From Bradyrhizobium sp. CCGB01 (GTDB lineage: Bacteria; Pseudomonadota; Alphaproteobacteria; Rhizobiales; Xanthobacteraceae): a stretch of DNA of 64,000 nucleotides. Positions 17,824 to 26,238 of this stretch are shown piece after piece. The stretch spans positions 3,658,001 through 3,722,000 of the forward strand of contig NZ_JANADK010000001.1 of assembly GCF_024199795.1 (NCBI RefSeq). Reading direction: 5' to 3'. Under the pieces are notes generated by a model. That model was not told the DNA's origin. It worked only from the letters and a program-made list of their open reading frames with translations, and searched no databases. A program made the position numbers and the translations under genes. Position 1 is the stretch's first letter. Each line of letters opens with the position of its first letter.

Positions 17824-18651
17824 TCAGGCGCGCAAAACCTTGGCCGCGCGGCGATAATCGGTCGGCGCCATGCCGACATTGGCGGCGAAGAAGCGGGTGA
17901 AACCGCTCTGCGATGAGAAGCCGAGATCGAAGCCGATATCGGCGATCGGTGCTTCGCTCGCCACCAGAGCCTCCAGCGCCTGCTCCATCATCAGCGTGTT
18001 GAGGTAGAGGTGCGGCGTGACACCCGTCTGCGTGCGGAATAGCCGGTAGAAATGCGGCCGCGACAGGCCGGATTCGCGCGCGATGGTGTCGAGCTCGATC
18101 TCGGCGCCGGGACTTTCCGACATCATCTTGATGCACTTGCGCACGCGAAAATCGGTGACGGAGCCATTCGCGCGCGGATCGCGCGCCGTTTCGGCCTGCT
18201 GCCAGCTCTCGTCGTAGCAGACGTCGATCAGCCGTCTCAGCTCGCCATCGAGGCTATTGAGGGAGGGAGCGCCGCACACGAGCGCGGCCGCGTGCCTGAT
18301 CTGCTTGTCCAGCGCAGCCGACCGCGCGAACTGGGTCCGGCCGAAGCGCAGGCGGTCGGCGCCGGGCGCATCGGGGGCGAACCACTCCGCATTGACATAG
18401 AGCACGAAGAAAACGGCGCCGACTTCGAGATCGGACGGCAGAAAATTATGCGGTTCCCATGGATTGATCGCGACCACGGAACCCTCGGTGAGCTGGTAAC
18501 GTCCGTCGCTGACATCGATGCATGCGGAACGTCCCCCGACATGGAAGATCAGATGACCTTCGCGATGTGCGTGGATGTTGAAAGGGCGGTTCAACTGATA
18601 GACCGTCGCCCGGCCAAAGCGGCCGTGGAAGACGGCGAGCGCCCGGCTCAT
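17824..18651 (-). CDS. AraC-family transcriptional regulator
   Basis: A 275-residue protein with an N-terminal cupin-like sensing domain (HIHAHREGHLIFHVGG, VAINPWEPHNF) and a C-terminal double helix-turn-helix. The second motif reads IADIGFDLGFSSQSGFTRFF followed by the conserved P-T-D-Y-R. Start MSRALAVFHGRFGR follows GGGAGGGAAGGC. It lies between the solute-binding protein and permease genes on the same strand, so it most likely controls the catabolic/transport operon in response to the imported compound. No operator could be assigned. Confidence 0.9.
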   Translation of the reverse strand: MSRALAVFHGRFGRATVYQLNRPFNIHAHREGHLIFHVGGRSACIDVSDGRYQLTEGSVVAINPWEPHNFLPSDLEVGAVFFVLYVNAEWFAPDAPGADRLRFGRTQFARSAALDKQIRHAAALVCGAPSLNSLDGELRRLIDVCYDESWQQAETARDPRANGSVTDFRVRKCIKMMSESPGAEIELDTIARESGLSRPHFYRLFRTQTGVTPHLYLNTLMMEQALEALVASEAPIADIGFDLGFSSQSGFTRFFAANVGMAPTDYRRAAKVLRA

Positions 18652-18698
18652 GCCTTCCCTCCCAGAAGCTCTTGTCTTTTTTTGGTAGCGTTCAACAA

Positions 18699-18753
18699 CC
18701 GGGGAGAGAATGCAAGGGCGCACGATGTCCGCGCCTTGCAAATCTCTCCCCGG
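18699..18753. terminator. Long inverted repeat downstream of the solute-binding protein gene
   Basis: Arms of about 22 nt (CCGGGGAGAGAATGCAAGG... and its near-complement ending CTCTCCCCGG) flank a 9-nt loop. It begins 28 nt after the stop of the binding-protein gene on the minus strand and precedes the AraC gene. No T-run follows directly. It probably stabilises or ends the abundant binding-protein mRNA, so that the downstream genes are expressed at a lower level. Confidence 0.68.
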
Positions 18754-18781
18754 TCAGTCATCGCTCGCGAACGAGACTACG

Positions 18782-20032
18782 TCAGTACTTCTTACATTCC
18801 GGTACTGTACGGCTTGGCAAACCAATCTTGGCGAACACCGCGGGGTCATAGCCCAGCGTCTGGTTGACGTTCGGGATCACCTTCACGACTTTCGAGAACA
18901 GTGCGCCCTTGCCATCGTCGACGACTTCCGTGACGAAGTTGGTGCCGATCGCCTGGCGATTGGAGTCGAGCTTGATCTTGCCGTTCGGTGCATCGAGTTC
19001 GATCTTGGCAAGCGCCGCCTTGTATTTGGCCTGGTTATTGGAAAGATCGCCGTTGACCTCGCGCAGCGCGAGGATCAGCGCCATGGTCGAGCCATAGTAA
19101 TTGGTCGCAAGCAACGAAGGGCTGGGGAAGCGCTTGTTGGGCGGGAAGGCGTCCTGGTAGGCCTTCACGAATTTCTGCCAGCCTGGGTCCTCCCAGGTGT
19201 CGGCCTGGCCGCTCGCCGCGATCGTGCCGACCAGCGCGTTCTTGGCGTTGCCCTTGGACGAGAGGATGGTCTGGTCGATCATGATGGAACCACCCATCAG
19301 ATGTGCCTTGCCGCCCGCCTGCTGGTACTGGTTCAGGAAGTTGACGGCGTCGGCCCCGCCGAGCCCGAGGTAGATGGCGTCGACGTCGTCGGGCAAGGCC
19401 GCGATGACGGAGGCAAAGTCCTTGGTGCCGAGTGGCACCCATTGCCGGTTGGTGACCTGTCCGCCGGCGCCGCAGAACTCGAGGACCAGGCCGAACACCT
19501 GCGTATAGATGAAGGAATAGTCTTCGCCGACAGTCGCGATCTTGCGATACTTCTTTTCCTCATAGGCGTATTTGCCGAGGCCGACCTGCCACTGCGCGCC
19601 ATCCATGTTGTAGCGGAAGAAGTTCGGCGCGGGATCGACATAGGTCGTTTCCTGGGCGCCGGAAGCGGCGTTGATGAAGGTCAGCTCGGGATGGGTCTTA
19701 GCAAAGTTCTTGACCGCAATGCCCTCGTCGCCGGAGAGCGGCGACAGCAGGATCTGTACCTTGTCCTGCTCGATCAGCTTGCGCACGGCGCGCACCGCGG
19801 AGTCTGGTGTCGCGTCGGTCGAGGCGACGATGAACTCGAGCTCCTTGTCGCCGACCTTCTTGCCCAACACGTTGAGCGCCGTCTGGTGGCCGCGCATGCC
19901 ATCCTCGCCGAGCACCGTGTAGGTGCCTTCCAGGGTTGCGGTGACGCCGACCTTGATCTTCTCCTGGGCGATTGCGGCGCCTGAAAGAAACAGGCTGCTC
20001 AAAGCGATAAGTCCCAAACTGCCTCTCAACAT
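18782..20032 (-). CDS. ABC transporter substrate-binding protein (LivK/type 1 periplasmic family)
   Basis: A 416-residue protein with a signal peptide (MLRGSLGLIALSSLFLSGAA, cleavage expected after AIAQ). The mature part is a Leu/Ile/Val-binding-fold receptor: KVGVTATLEGTYTVLGEDGM at the N-terminus and SPLSGDEGIAVKNFAKTHPE for the hinge region. The ATG has GGAGGAGATCA before it. It delivers substrate to LivHMGF in the periplasm. Placed first in transcription order and followed by a strong hairpin, it is probably the most abundantly made component. Ligand unknown. Confidence 0.9.
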   Translation of the reverse strand: MLRGSLGLIALSSLFLSGAAIAQEKIKVGVTATLEGTYTVLGEDGMRGHQTALNVLGKKVGDKELEFIVASTDATPDSAVRAVRKLIEQDKVQILLSPLSGDEGIAVKNFAKTHPELTFINAASGAQETTYVDPAPNFFRYNMDGAQWQVGLGKYAYEEKKYRKIATVGEDYSFIYTQVFGLVLEFCGAGGQVTNRQWVPLGTKDFASVIAALPDDVDAIYLGLGGADAVNFLNQYQQAGGKAHLMGGSIMIDQTILSSKGNAKNALVGTIAASGQADTWEDPGWQKFVKAYQDAFPPNKRFPSPSLLATNYYGSTMALILALREVNGDLSNNQAKYKAALAKIELDAPNGKIKLDSNRQAIGTNFVTEVVDDGKGALFSKVVKVIPNVNQTLGYDPAVFAKIGLPSRTVPECKKY

Positions 20033-20388
20033 TGATCTCCTCCCTGTGTCGTCGTTTTTGCCGCAGCATCCACGGCGCCGTCCCTGGGCGGCGTTCGTTG
20101 GCTCGTGCGGTACTTGAGCGAAGGCTAGCCGAAGTCGAATTCAGCGCACGCGTCAGGCCGCCCTGTGGCTTGACGGGCAGTCTCATTTTGAATGCTGCGG
20201 CGCAATTGGCTTCGCGGTGCAATAGGCGACCGGCCTAGCGAATTTGCGGGGCAGTGCGTCAGGGGTGCGATCGTTCGTGCAGCAACGATCAAGCGTTGGA
20301 CGGGGGCCTTGACGGCTACGGCGTGGTCCGGATCCCGCCGCCGCTATGCAACTTAGGGTGAATTCGCACCGGACTTCCGTTACAATCC
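20033..20388. promoter_or_regulatory. Divergent intergenic region between the catabolic operon and the MHYT kinase
   Basis: 356 nt without a convincing gene lie between the minus-strand binding-protein gene and the plus-strand kinase, so promoters for both directions must be here. No clear sigma-54 site or repeat was recognised by eye. Confidence 0.5.
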
Positions 20389-22683
20389 GTGAAAATGAAT
20401 CACCATGCAGCTTCTCACGATCCCGTTCTTGTCGCGCTGTCGATCCTGATCGCCGCGCTTGCCTCCTACACAGCGCTTGACCTTGCGACCCGCATGCGTG
20501 CCGCGTCCGGGCGGGCGCGTGCAGCCTGGCTTGCAGCCGCGGCCACCGCTATGGGCGGCGGCATTTGGTCCATGCATTTCGTCGGCATGCTGGCTTTCAG
20601 GCTGCCCGGGGTCGAGATCTCCTACGATCCATTCCTCACCTTTCTATCGCTTGTCGTTCCCATCGTTGTCGCGGCCGCGGCCTTCGCCGTGGTCGGAAGG
20701 CGCCCGCAGGCGCTCCTGGTATCCGGCCTGGCGATGGGGCTGGGCATATCCGGCATGCACTACACGGGCATGGGCGCAATGAGGATGGCGGCGTCCGTCG
20801 AGTACGATCCTCGATGGGTCGTGCTCTCGGTCGTGATCGCGATGTGCGCCTCGGTCGTGGCGCTCTGGCTCGCCTTTCGCAAGACAAACGCGACGCAGCG
20901 GCTGTTCGCAGGGCTTGTCATGGGTGTCGCGATTTCCGGCATGCATTACGCGGCCATGGAAGGTGCCTCGTTCGTGCCTGCGACCACCATGGCGGGACAC
21001 GCTGGACATGTCGTGGGTCGGGCGCCGCTGGCATTTCTGCTCGCCGGCGCCACCATTCTCATCCTGAGCATCGGGATTGCGGCTGCCGTCTACGATAGGG
21101 CTTCGGCGGAGCGCGCCCAACGCGAGGCCAGTGCGCTGAGGCGTAGTGAAGAACGCTTTCGGCTCCTGGTGGAGGGGATCGCCGATCACGCCATGTTCAT
21201 GCTCGAGCCGAATGGGTCCGTGGGAAACTGGAATCTCGGGGCGCGCAGGCTGATGGGTTATGGCGACGACATCGTCGGGACAGGCTATGCGATCCTTCAT
21301 ACCGACGAAGACCGTGCGTCCGGGGTGCCGGCACGTGCGCTCCTTGAGGCTGAGCGGGACGGCAAGTCGGCAGCAGAAGGCTGGCGCGTGCGCCGAGATG
21401 GCAGCCGCTTCTGGGCCGAGGCAACCCTGGTCGCGGTACGGAACGAAAGCGGCTCGATCACCGGGTTTGCCAAGATCGTGCGCGACATCAGCGAGAGAAG
21501 ACGGGCACAGGACGCGCTGGATCGGGCACGCGAAGCGCTGACTTTATCGCAGAAAATGGAGACCATCGGTCAACTCACCGGTGGCGTGGCCCACGACTTC
21601 AACAACTTGCTCGCCGCCGTTCTCGGCAGCCTCGAGCTGCTGAAGAAGCGCCTGCAAACAGATGATCCAAAGATACAGCGTCTTGTGGACAACGCGATGC
21701 AAGGCGCGCAGCGGGGCGCTCTGCTCACCCAACGCTTGCTCGCCTTCGCTCGTAAACAGGATCTCAAACCGGTTGTCGTCGACATCGCCGCGCTGGTGCG
21801 GGGCATGGCCTCACTGCTGAAGTTCGAGGCAGGCGTACGTATCGACACACTGTTTCCGTTGGACCTGCCAAACGTAAAGATTGACGCCAACCAGCTCGAA
21901 CTGGCCATCCTCAATCTCGCGGTAAACGCTCGTGATGCGATGCCGGCCGGTGGCCTGATAACCATATCCGCCCGACACGAGCAGCACGAAGCCGGCGCGC
22001 CTCGCTACGTCGCGCTCTCGGTGAGCGACACCGGCTGCGGCATGGACGAGGAGACGCTCAAGCACGCTCAGGAGCCGTTCTTCACGACGAAGGGCATCGG
22101 CAAAGGCACCGGGCTCGGACTATCGATGGTTCACGGCCTCGCCGAGCAGTCCGGCGGCAGGCTTGTCTTGAAGAGCCGCCTTGGGGTGGGTACGACGGCC
22201 GAGATCTGGCTGCCGGTAGCCGGGGAGGAGGCTGCGCTGCCAGCGCTGCGCGCGGAGGCTCCGGCCCCCATACTTCGGTCCAACCGCCGGCTTTCTGTGC
22301 TTCTGGTCGACGACGATCCTCTCGTGCTCGAGAATACGGCGGCAATGCTGGAGGATCTTGGGCATGCAGTGGTCGAGGCACGGTCGGGCGAAGAGGCATT
22401 GGCTCTTCTCCGCCGCACGCGGACCATCGAACTCGTTGTCACCGATTATGCCATGCCGGGCATGACCGGCCTGCAGCTTGCTGAAGCGGTGGTCGTGGAG
22501 CGTCCCGGGACAGTGATCCTCCTGAGCACCGGATACGCGGAGCTTCCCATCGGAGCGCGTTCCAACCTGCAACGCTTGTCGAAGCCGTTCGATCAGGCCG
22601 CGCTCGAGAAGGCTATCGAGGGAGCGATGCAGGAGGGGGAGCACACGAGATCTGTCGTCGCGCTTCGGCCAAAGAGCGCGTGA
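20389..22683 (+). CDS. MHYT-domain hybrid sensor histidine kinase
   Basis: A 764-residue membrane sensor. An integral-membrane MHYT domain fills residues about 15-235, with three motif copies: SMHFVGM (61), GMHYTGM (122) and GMHYAAM (184). A PAS domain follows (about 250-365), then a HisKA H-box [16 protein letters not shown], an HATPase with [11 protein letters not shown], and a C-terminal receiver with LLVDDDP and the acceptor Asp in [14 protein letters not shown] domains are proposed to sense gases through a metal such as copper. It can start at GTG 20389 or ATG 20395; neither has a clear ribosome site. Divergent from the cox-like operon, it recalls the MHYT proteins CoxC/CoxH of CO-oxidiser clusters. 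Confidence 0.9.
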   Translation: MKMNHHAASHDPVLVALSILIAALASYTALDLATRMRAASGRARAAWLAAAATAMGGGIWSMHFVGMLAFRLPGVEISYDPFLTFLSLVVPIVVAAAAFAVVGRRPQALLVSGLAMGLGISGMHYTGMGAMRMAASVEYDPRWVVLSVVIAMCASVVALWLAFRKTNATQRLFAGLVMGVAISGMHYAAMEGASFVPATTMAGHAGHVVGRAPLAFLLAGATILILSIGIAAAVYDRASAERAQREASALRRSEERFRLLVEGIADHAMFMLEPNGSVGNWNLGARRLMGYGDDIVGTGYAILHTDEDRASGVPARALLEAERDGKSAAEGWRVRRDGSRFWAEATLVAVRNESGSITGFAKIVRDISERRRAQDALDRAREALTLSQKMETIGQLTGGVAHDFNNLLAAVLGSLELLKKRLQTDDPKIQRLVDNAMQGAQRGALLTQRLLAFARKQDLKPVVVDIAALVRGMASLLKFEAGVRIDTLFPLDLPNVKIDANQLELAILNLAVNARDAMPAGGLITISARHEQHEAGAPRYVALSVSDTGCGMDEETLKHAQEPFFTTKGIGKGTGLGLSMVHGLAEQSGGRLVLKSRLGVGTTAEIWLPVAGEEAALPALRAEAPAPILRSNRRLSVLLVDDDPLVLENTAAMLEDLGHAVVEARSGEEALALLRRTRTIELVVTDYAMPGMTGLQLAEAVVVERPGTVILLSTGYAELPIGARSNLQRLSKPFDQAALEKAIEGAMQEGEHTRSVVALRPKSA

Positions 22684-23064
22684 GACCGTCGGGACCCGTC
22701 GTGCTTTGGCTATTCGCAACCTTTGATTGTTTGCCTGGCTGACGGATGGCGCCGACTGAAAGTTGGCCGTTGCTTCATGCCACAGCGATCCGTCGTCGCT
22801 TGGCGTCGAAGTGCTGCTTCTTCTGAAATTGCCGATGTGCAGTGTCGAAGTTGCTGCCGTGCGGCGTGTCTGGCTGGCGGCTGCCGATCGGCGCCGCCAG
22901 CACATTTGACCAAGGCCCCCGACGAAACCAACATGATTGCGCGGGGCGGCAGGAAGTACTTCAAGCAGGGAGAAGAGCGGCTTGGTGACGAGAGCATGCC
23001 TTTGTCGTGGTGGAGGCATGCCGGTGCTTGGAAACTGACTTGCCGATTACATGAAAGGCTTTAT
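22684..23064. other. Non-coding stretch between the kinase and an orphan secreted-protein gene
   Basis: 381 nt with no convincing gene. Open frames on both strands lack family features and ribosome sites. The sequence has the mixed look of decayed or repeat-derived DNA, but no repeat partner is visible in this window. Confidence 0.5.
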
Positions 23065-23616
23065 TCAAGTCGACGCGCCGCGCGGATTCACAATTGTATA
23101 CCCTCTCAATGATCGCGCGTGTATTCGCGTTGCGCGTCCACCCGAGTTGCCGTCATATGCCATCCAGACGTCGCCTCCGATATGCTGCTCCAGGACGAAA
23201 ACGTGCCCGCGTCTTGCCGCGACCATTCCTGGTGCTGGCGACGTACGCGGAAATCGCAGCCAGTTTGCCGCGAGATTCAACTCCGGCACGATGCGGCCAA
23301 ACAAGTGCAAAGCCGCGGCACAACCACAGAATGAGGACGGGCAACCCGAGGGGCGACCGCCAACGATCCGAGTGCTGGCCGGACTATCAAGTGTTGCGGT
23401 ACTTGTCCCGGCGACGACGGCGAGTTGTTTTGAACGGTAAGTCCGCAATGAGTATTGGACCTCTTTACGCTGGTTCAAGGTTTGCGAATAGGAAGAGAAG
23501 TCGCAAGGCATGGTGACGTTGCATTCAGAGGCACGTTCTGTGCGATATGGTCTTGCTTCCGAACTGGCAGAGGTGATTACAACGAAGCAACAGGCGGAAA
23601 TAACTTGCTTGAGCAT
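23065..23616 (-). CDS. Exported hypothetical protein (Rhizobiales orphan family)
   Basis: A 183-residue protein starting MLKQVISACCFVVITSASSE with a likely Sec signal peptide (cleavage near SSEA/RP) and a GGAG site 11 nt upstream. The mature part has a Cys cluster (GCPSSFCGC) followed by a conserved-looking C-terminal block with NLAANWLRFPR, APGMVAARRGHVFVLE, GDVWMAYDGNSGG and TRIHARSLRGYTIVNPRGA. I recognise this block as typical of small secreted Bradyrhizobium-type proteins annotated only as hypothetical. Function unknown. It is isolated from operons. Confidence 0.7.
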   Translation of the reverse strand: MLKQVISACCFVVITSASSEARPYRTERASECNVTMPCDFSSYSQTLNQRKEVQYSLRTYRSKQLAVVAGTSTATLDSPASTRIVGGRPSGCPSSFCGCAAALHLFGRIVPELNLAANWLRFPRTSPAPGMVAARRGHVFVLEQHIGGDVWMAYDGNSGGRATRIHARSLRGYTIVNPRGAST

Positions 23617-23794
23617 TGCAGGCTCCAGATTAATGGATCCTGCCCCGAGCAATGAAAAGCAAACAACAGATTGGCTGAAATGGGTCCAAAGGGCGGTCTA
23701 ACGCTGGATCAGCGGCCGGCTATACTTCAGGGGTAACTCCGGGACGCGCCGATCGCTGAAGAGCGCCTTGTGGACCGTGGACGCGGCATCCGCT

Positions 23795-23998
23795 TCACGG
23801 GTCGATCATGGCCACGTAGTCCACGTGAAGTGTGATTGGTCCCTTCGATCCGTCCAAAATTACGCGGAGACTTTTCGGATAGTATCCGGCCCCAACCACC
23901 GTTCCGGTCTTTCCGGCCAAGCGAGGACCGGCTGCCGGCTCTACCTGAATTCGTGAGCCCGGCGGAAATTTGAGGTTCGTTTGGGCCGACCCTGACAT
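23795..23998 (-). CDS. Small hypothetical protein, SH3/KOW-like beta fold predicted
   Basis: A 67-residue protein starting MSGSAQTNLKFPPGSRIQVE with GAGGA just upstream. The pattern G-S-R-I-x-V, GPRLAGKTGTVVGAGYY, LRVILDGSKGP, HVDYVAMIDP resembles a KOW/SH3-like small barrel, in which a G-x-x-G-x-V turn is typical. It has no signal peptide. A role in RNA or protein binding is possible but not shown. Upstream in-frame codons (to 24115) look non-coding. Confidence 0.6.
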   Translation of the reverse strand: MSGSAQTNLKFPPGSRIQVEPAAGPRLAGKTGTVVGAGYYPKSLRVILDGSKGPITLHVDYVAMIDP

Positions 23999-24662
23999 GA
24001 TGTCCTCGGCAACGAATGAGCTAATGCTACTCGAAAAGTCGCTAGCGCGCGCAGTGAACGAACGGGCGGGACAAATTCGATCGCGCGCGCTGGTCGAAAA
24101 GCGGGCCGCCAACATCGATGCCGAAGAGGTAACTTAATCCGGCGCCTAAGACCGAATGTCTTCCTTCCGCAATTCGCGATTTGCCTCGCAAGCGAGCGCT
24201 ATTTTGGTGCCACAATACCGGCGCATGCTGACGCCGCTCCGCTTGAATCTTCTATCCACCTACATCCACCTGCGTCACGCCCCGTAATGAACAACGGAAA
24301 TGATTTGGAGAACATCCGTCATCGGGGGTAATCCGCGGACATGAATCAATACGGTTCGTTGCCGCTTCCGGCTCCGAACAATTTTGTCGGCGTTGTGCCG
24401 GATCTCAACGATGGTCTCGGCTCGAAGCGGCCGCATATCGTTGAATCATCTTTCAAAACAAGTTTCCCGTCAGATCTGGCAATCGGCGCCGACGAGTTGT
24501 TGTGCAAACTTTGGGCACAATAATCCCTTGGTTACGCCTGATGGAACGGAAATTCCTGCCTCAAACGTAAACATACGTTCACCTCGGTGGGACGCACGAT
24601 CGGTTGTCGGGCGCTCAGACCTACAGGTCACTGGGGGTTTCAACACAGACAGGGGAATATCA
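23999..24662. promoter_or_regulatory. Leader/promoter region of the secreted TIM-barrel protein gene
   Basis: About 660 nt without an assured gene, AT-richer than the surroundings. A 60-codon frame at 24341-24523 (MNQYGSLPLPAPNNFVGVVP) precedes the secreted protein gene in another frame. It could be a remnant 5' end, a leader peptide or chance. Confidence 0.4.
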
Positions 24663-26081
24663 TTGGCAACATTACACTACGCTGCGGGCGGGGGTCTGGA
24701 CTCGCAAGGTAACTTCGCACCAGCTGAAGCTGGCTTCAATCTCGCGGATGTCCAGTATGTCGACCAGGTGAATGCACTGCCCGACGGCGTGCAGGGTCTG
24801 GTCTGGCTCGATCAGTACCAAGGCGTGACTCAGGACTTCATCGACCAGGTGACGCCTTTCCTCAACAATCCGAAAGTGTTCGGTTTCTACCTTGTGGATG
24901 AGCCCGATCTGACCGGAGAGTGGGGACCGCAAGCCGACCCAGCGGATCTGAAGGCTGAATCCGACTGGATTCATGCGCACTCCGACGCCAAGACGTTCAC
25001 CGTCCTGATGAACACGGGGTCATCGGACGATCCGAACTACATGAACAGCTACAACCAGGAGAACACCCACATCGATTACTTCGGTCTCGATTGGTATCCG
25101 GTTTGGACGGATCGTCCCGACGTCGACCTCAGCACCATCGACAAGTACGTCGCTGCTGCCGAGCAGGCCGGAATTCCGCTCGAGTCCATCGTTCCGGTTT
25201 ACCAGGCGTTCGGAGGCGGCGGCTGGTCCACCGAAACCGGCAGCCAGGTCGCGGTGCCCTCTGCCGAGCAAGCGCAGGCGATGATCGATCATTGGGCGGA
25301 CCTCGTTCCCAATCCGGCGTTCGACTATGCTTACGCTTGGGGTTCGCAGAATGGCGATACCGCGCTTGAGGATTTGCCGGAGCTGCAGCAGGTGTTCCTG
25401 GCGCACAATACCAGCGAGCACACGTCGTCGGGTGGCACGACCGTTCCGCCCGTTACGGATCCGGTGACCGACACGCCGCCGGTTGCGGACGATGGCGGCA
25501 GCACCGGCACGGATGGCAGCACGCCGCCTGTTGCGGACGCTGGCGGTAGCACCGGCACGGACGGCAGCACGCCGCCTGTTGCGGACGCTGGCGGTAGCAC
25601 CGGCACGGACGGCAGCACGCCGCCGGTTGCGGACGCTGGCGGTGACACCGGCACGGATGGCACCACGACGCCGCCGGTTGCCGACGCTGGCGGTAGCACC
25701 GGAAGCACCCCTCCCGTGTCGGGCTCGGACGGAACGACGGATCCGTCGACCGGCGGTACGACGGACACTGGCGGCTGGGGTGGCCATCACCACGGCAACT
25801 GGGGCGGTGGCAACTGGTCGGGCGGTTGGCAGACGAGCGACGGCGACGGTGGGCACTACCACCGCGGCGGTGGGCTCGATTTCTCGCAGTGGATCAATGC
25901 CGCCACGTCGTCCGTGTCCGGATCCGGAGATCATTCCTGGTGGCGGGGTCACAATGCCACGTCGACCGCGACTGCGGATGCTGCGTCCGACCAGACGGAT
26001 ACGTCGGACACAGGGTCGTTCGTCTCGCATCTGGCTGATCTGATGTCTCACCATCACGATCATCACGCGTGGCACTCGTAA
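24663..26081 (+). CDS. Putative type I-secreted TIM-barrel (glycosidase-like) protein with repeat linker and His-rich tail
   Basis: A 472-residue protein from a proposed TTG start (LATLHYAAGGGLDSQGNF) with AGGGG 7 nt upstream. No signal peptide is seen, consistent with type I export by the neighbouring ABC/HlyD pair. Residues about 1-250 look like a glycoside-hydrolase-type barrel: GLVWLDQYQGV, VFGFYLVDEPD with a candidate acid Glu, and DYFGLDWYPVW. Then come about five copies of TPPVADAGGSTGTDGS, a Gly/Trp/His-rich segment (GGWGGHHHGNWGGGNW) and the end SHHHDHHAWHS. A longer frame reaches back to TTG 24384, but that extension has no protein character. It could process or bind exopolysaccharide; this is inference. 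Confidence 0.72.
   Translation: MATLHYAAGGGLDSQGNFAPAEAGFNLADVQYVDQVNALPDGVQGLVWLDQYQGVTQDFIDQVTPFLNNPKVFGFYLVDEPDLTGEWGPQADPADLKAESDWIHAHSDAKTFTVLMNTGSSDDPNYMNSYNQENTHIDYFGLDWYPVWTDRPDVDLSTIDKYVAAAEQAGIPLESIVPVYQAFGGGGWSTETGSQVAVPSAEQAQAMIDHWADLVPNPAFDYAYAWGSQNGDTALEDLPELQQVFLAHNTSEHTSSGGTTVPPVTDPVTDTPPVADDGGSTGTDGSTPPVADAGGSTGTDGSTPPVADAGGSTGTDGSTPPVADAGGDTGTDGTTTPPVADAGGSTGSTPPVSGSDGTTDPSTGGTTDTGGWGGHHHGNWGGGNWSGGWQTSDGDGGHYHRGGGLDFSQWINAATSSVSGSGDHSWWRGHNATSTATADAASDQTDTSDTGSFVSHLADLMSHHHDHHAWHS
25473..25710 (+). repeat. 48-bp tandem repeat (about five copies)
   Basis: The unit encodes TPPVADAGGSTGTDGS. Copies 1-4 are nearly identical; the last is shortened and has an extra Thr. It forms a flexible acidic linker in the secreted protein and is a likely site of length variation. 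Confidence 0.85.
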
Positions 26082-26107
26082 GCTCGTAGGTCGTCTACAA
26101 CAACAAG

Positions 26108-26137
26108 GACATACGCGCGGTGCGCCGCGCGTATGTC
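26108..26137 (+). terminator. Perfect 13-bp hairpin between secreted protein and exporter genes
   Basis: GACATACGCGCGG and its exact complement flank a TGCG loop, 27 nt after the stop of the secreted-protein gene. Only TAAT follows, not a T-run. It may act as a partial terminator or mRNA stabiliser, lowering exporter expression relative to the substrate. Confidence 0.7.
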
Positions 26138-26238
26138 TAATCTGGGGGAGTTCCTCGCGACCACAGGGGCGGTCGAGAGGCGGGGTGGCATTCCGCGCGC
26201 GGCGGAATGTTGAAATGCGGGCGTCTTGACGTCCGATC

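Noticed and set aside
22120..23019. 299-codon minus-strand frame spanning the kinase 3' end and the following gap
   Set aside because: It overlaps the conserved receiver domain of the kinase. The part in the gap has no ribosome site or family features.
25473..25710. CRISPR array
   Set aside because: The 48-bp repeats are contiguous, in frame and encode a protein linker, with no spacers.
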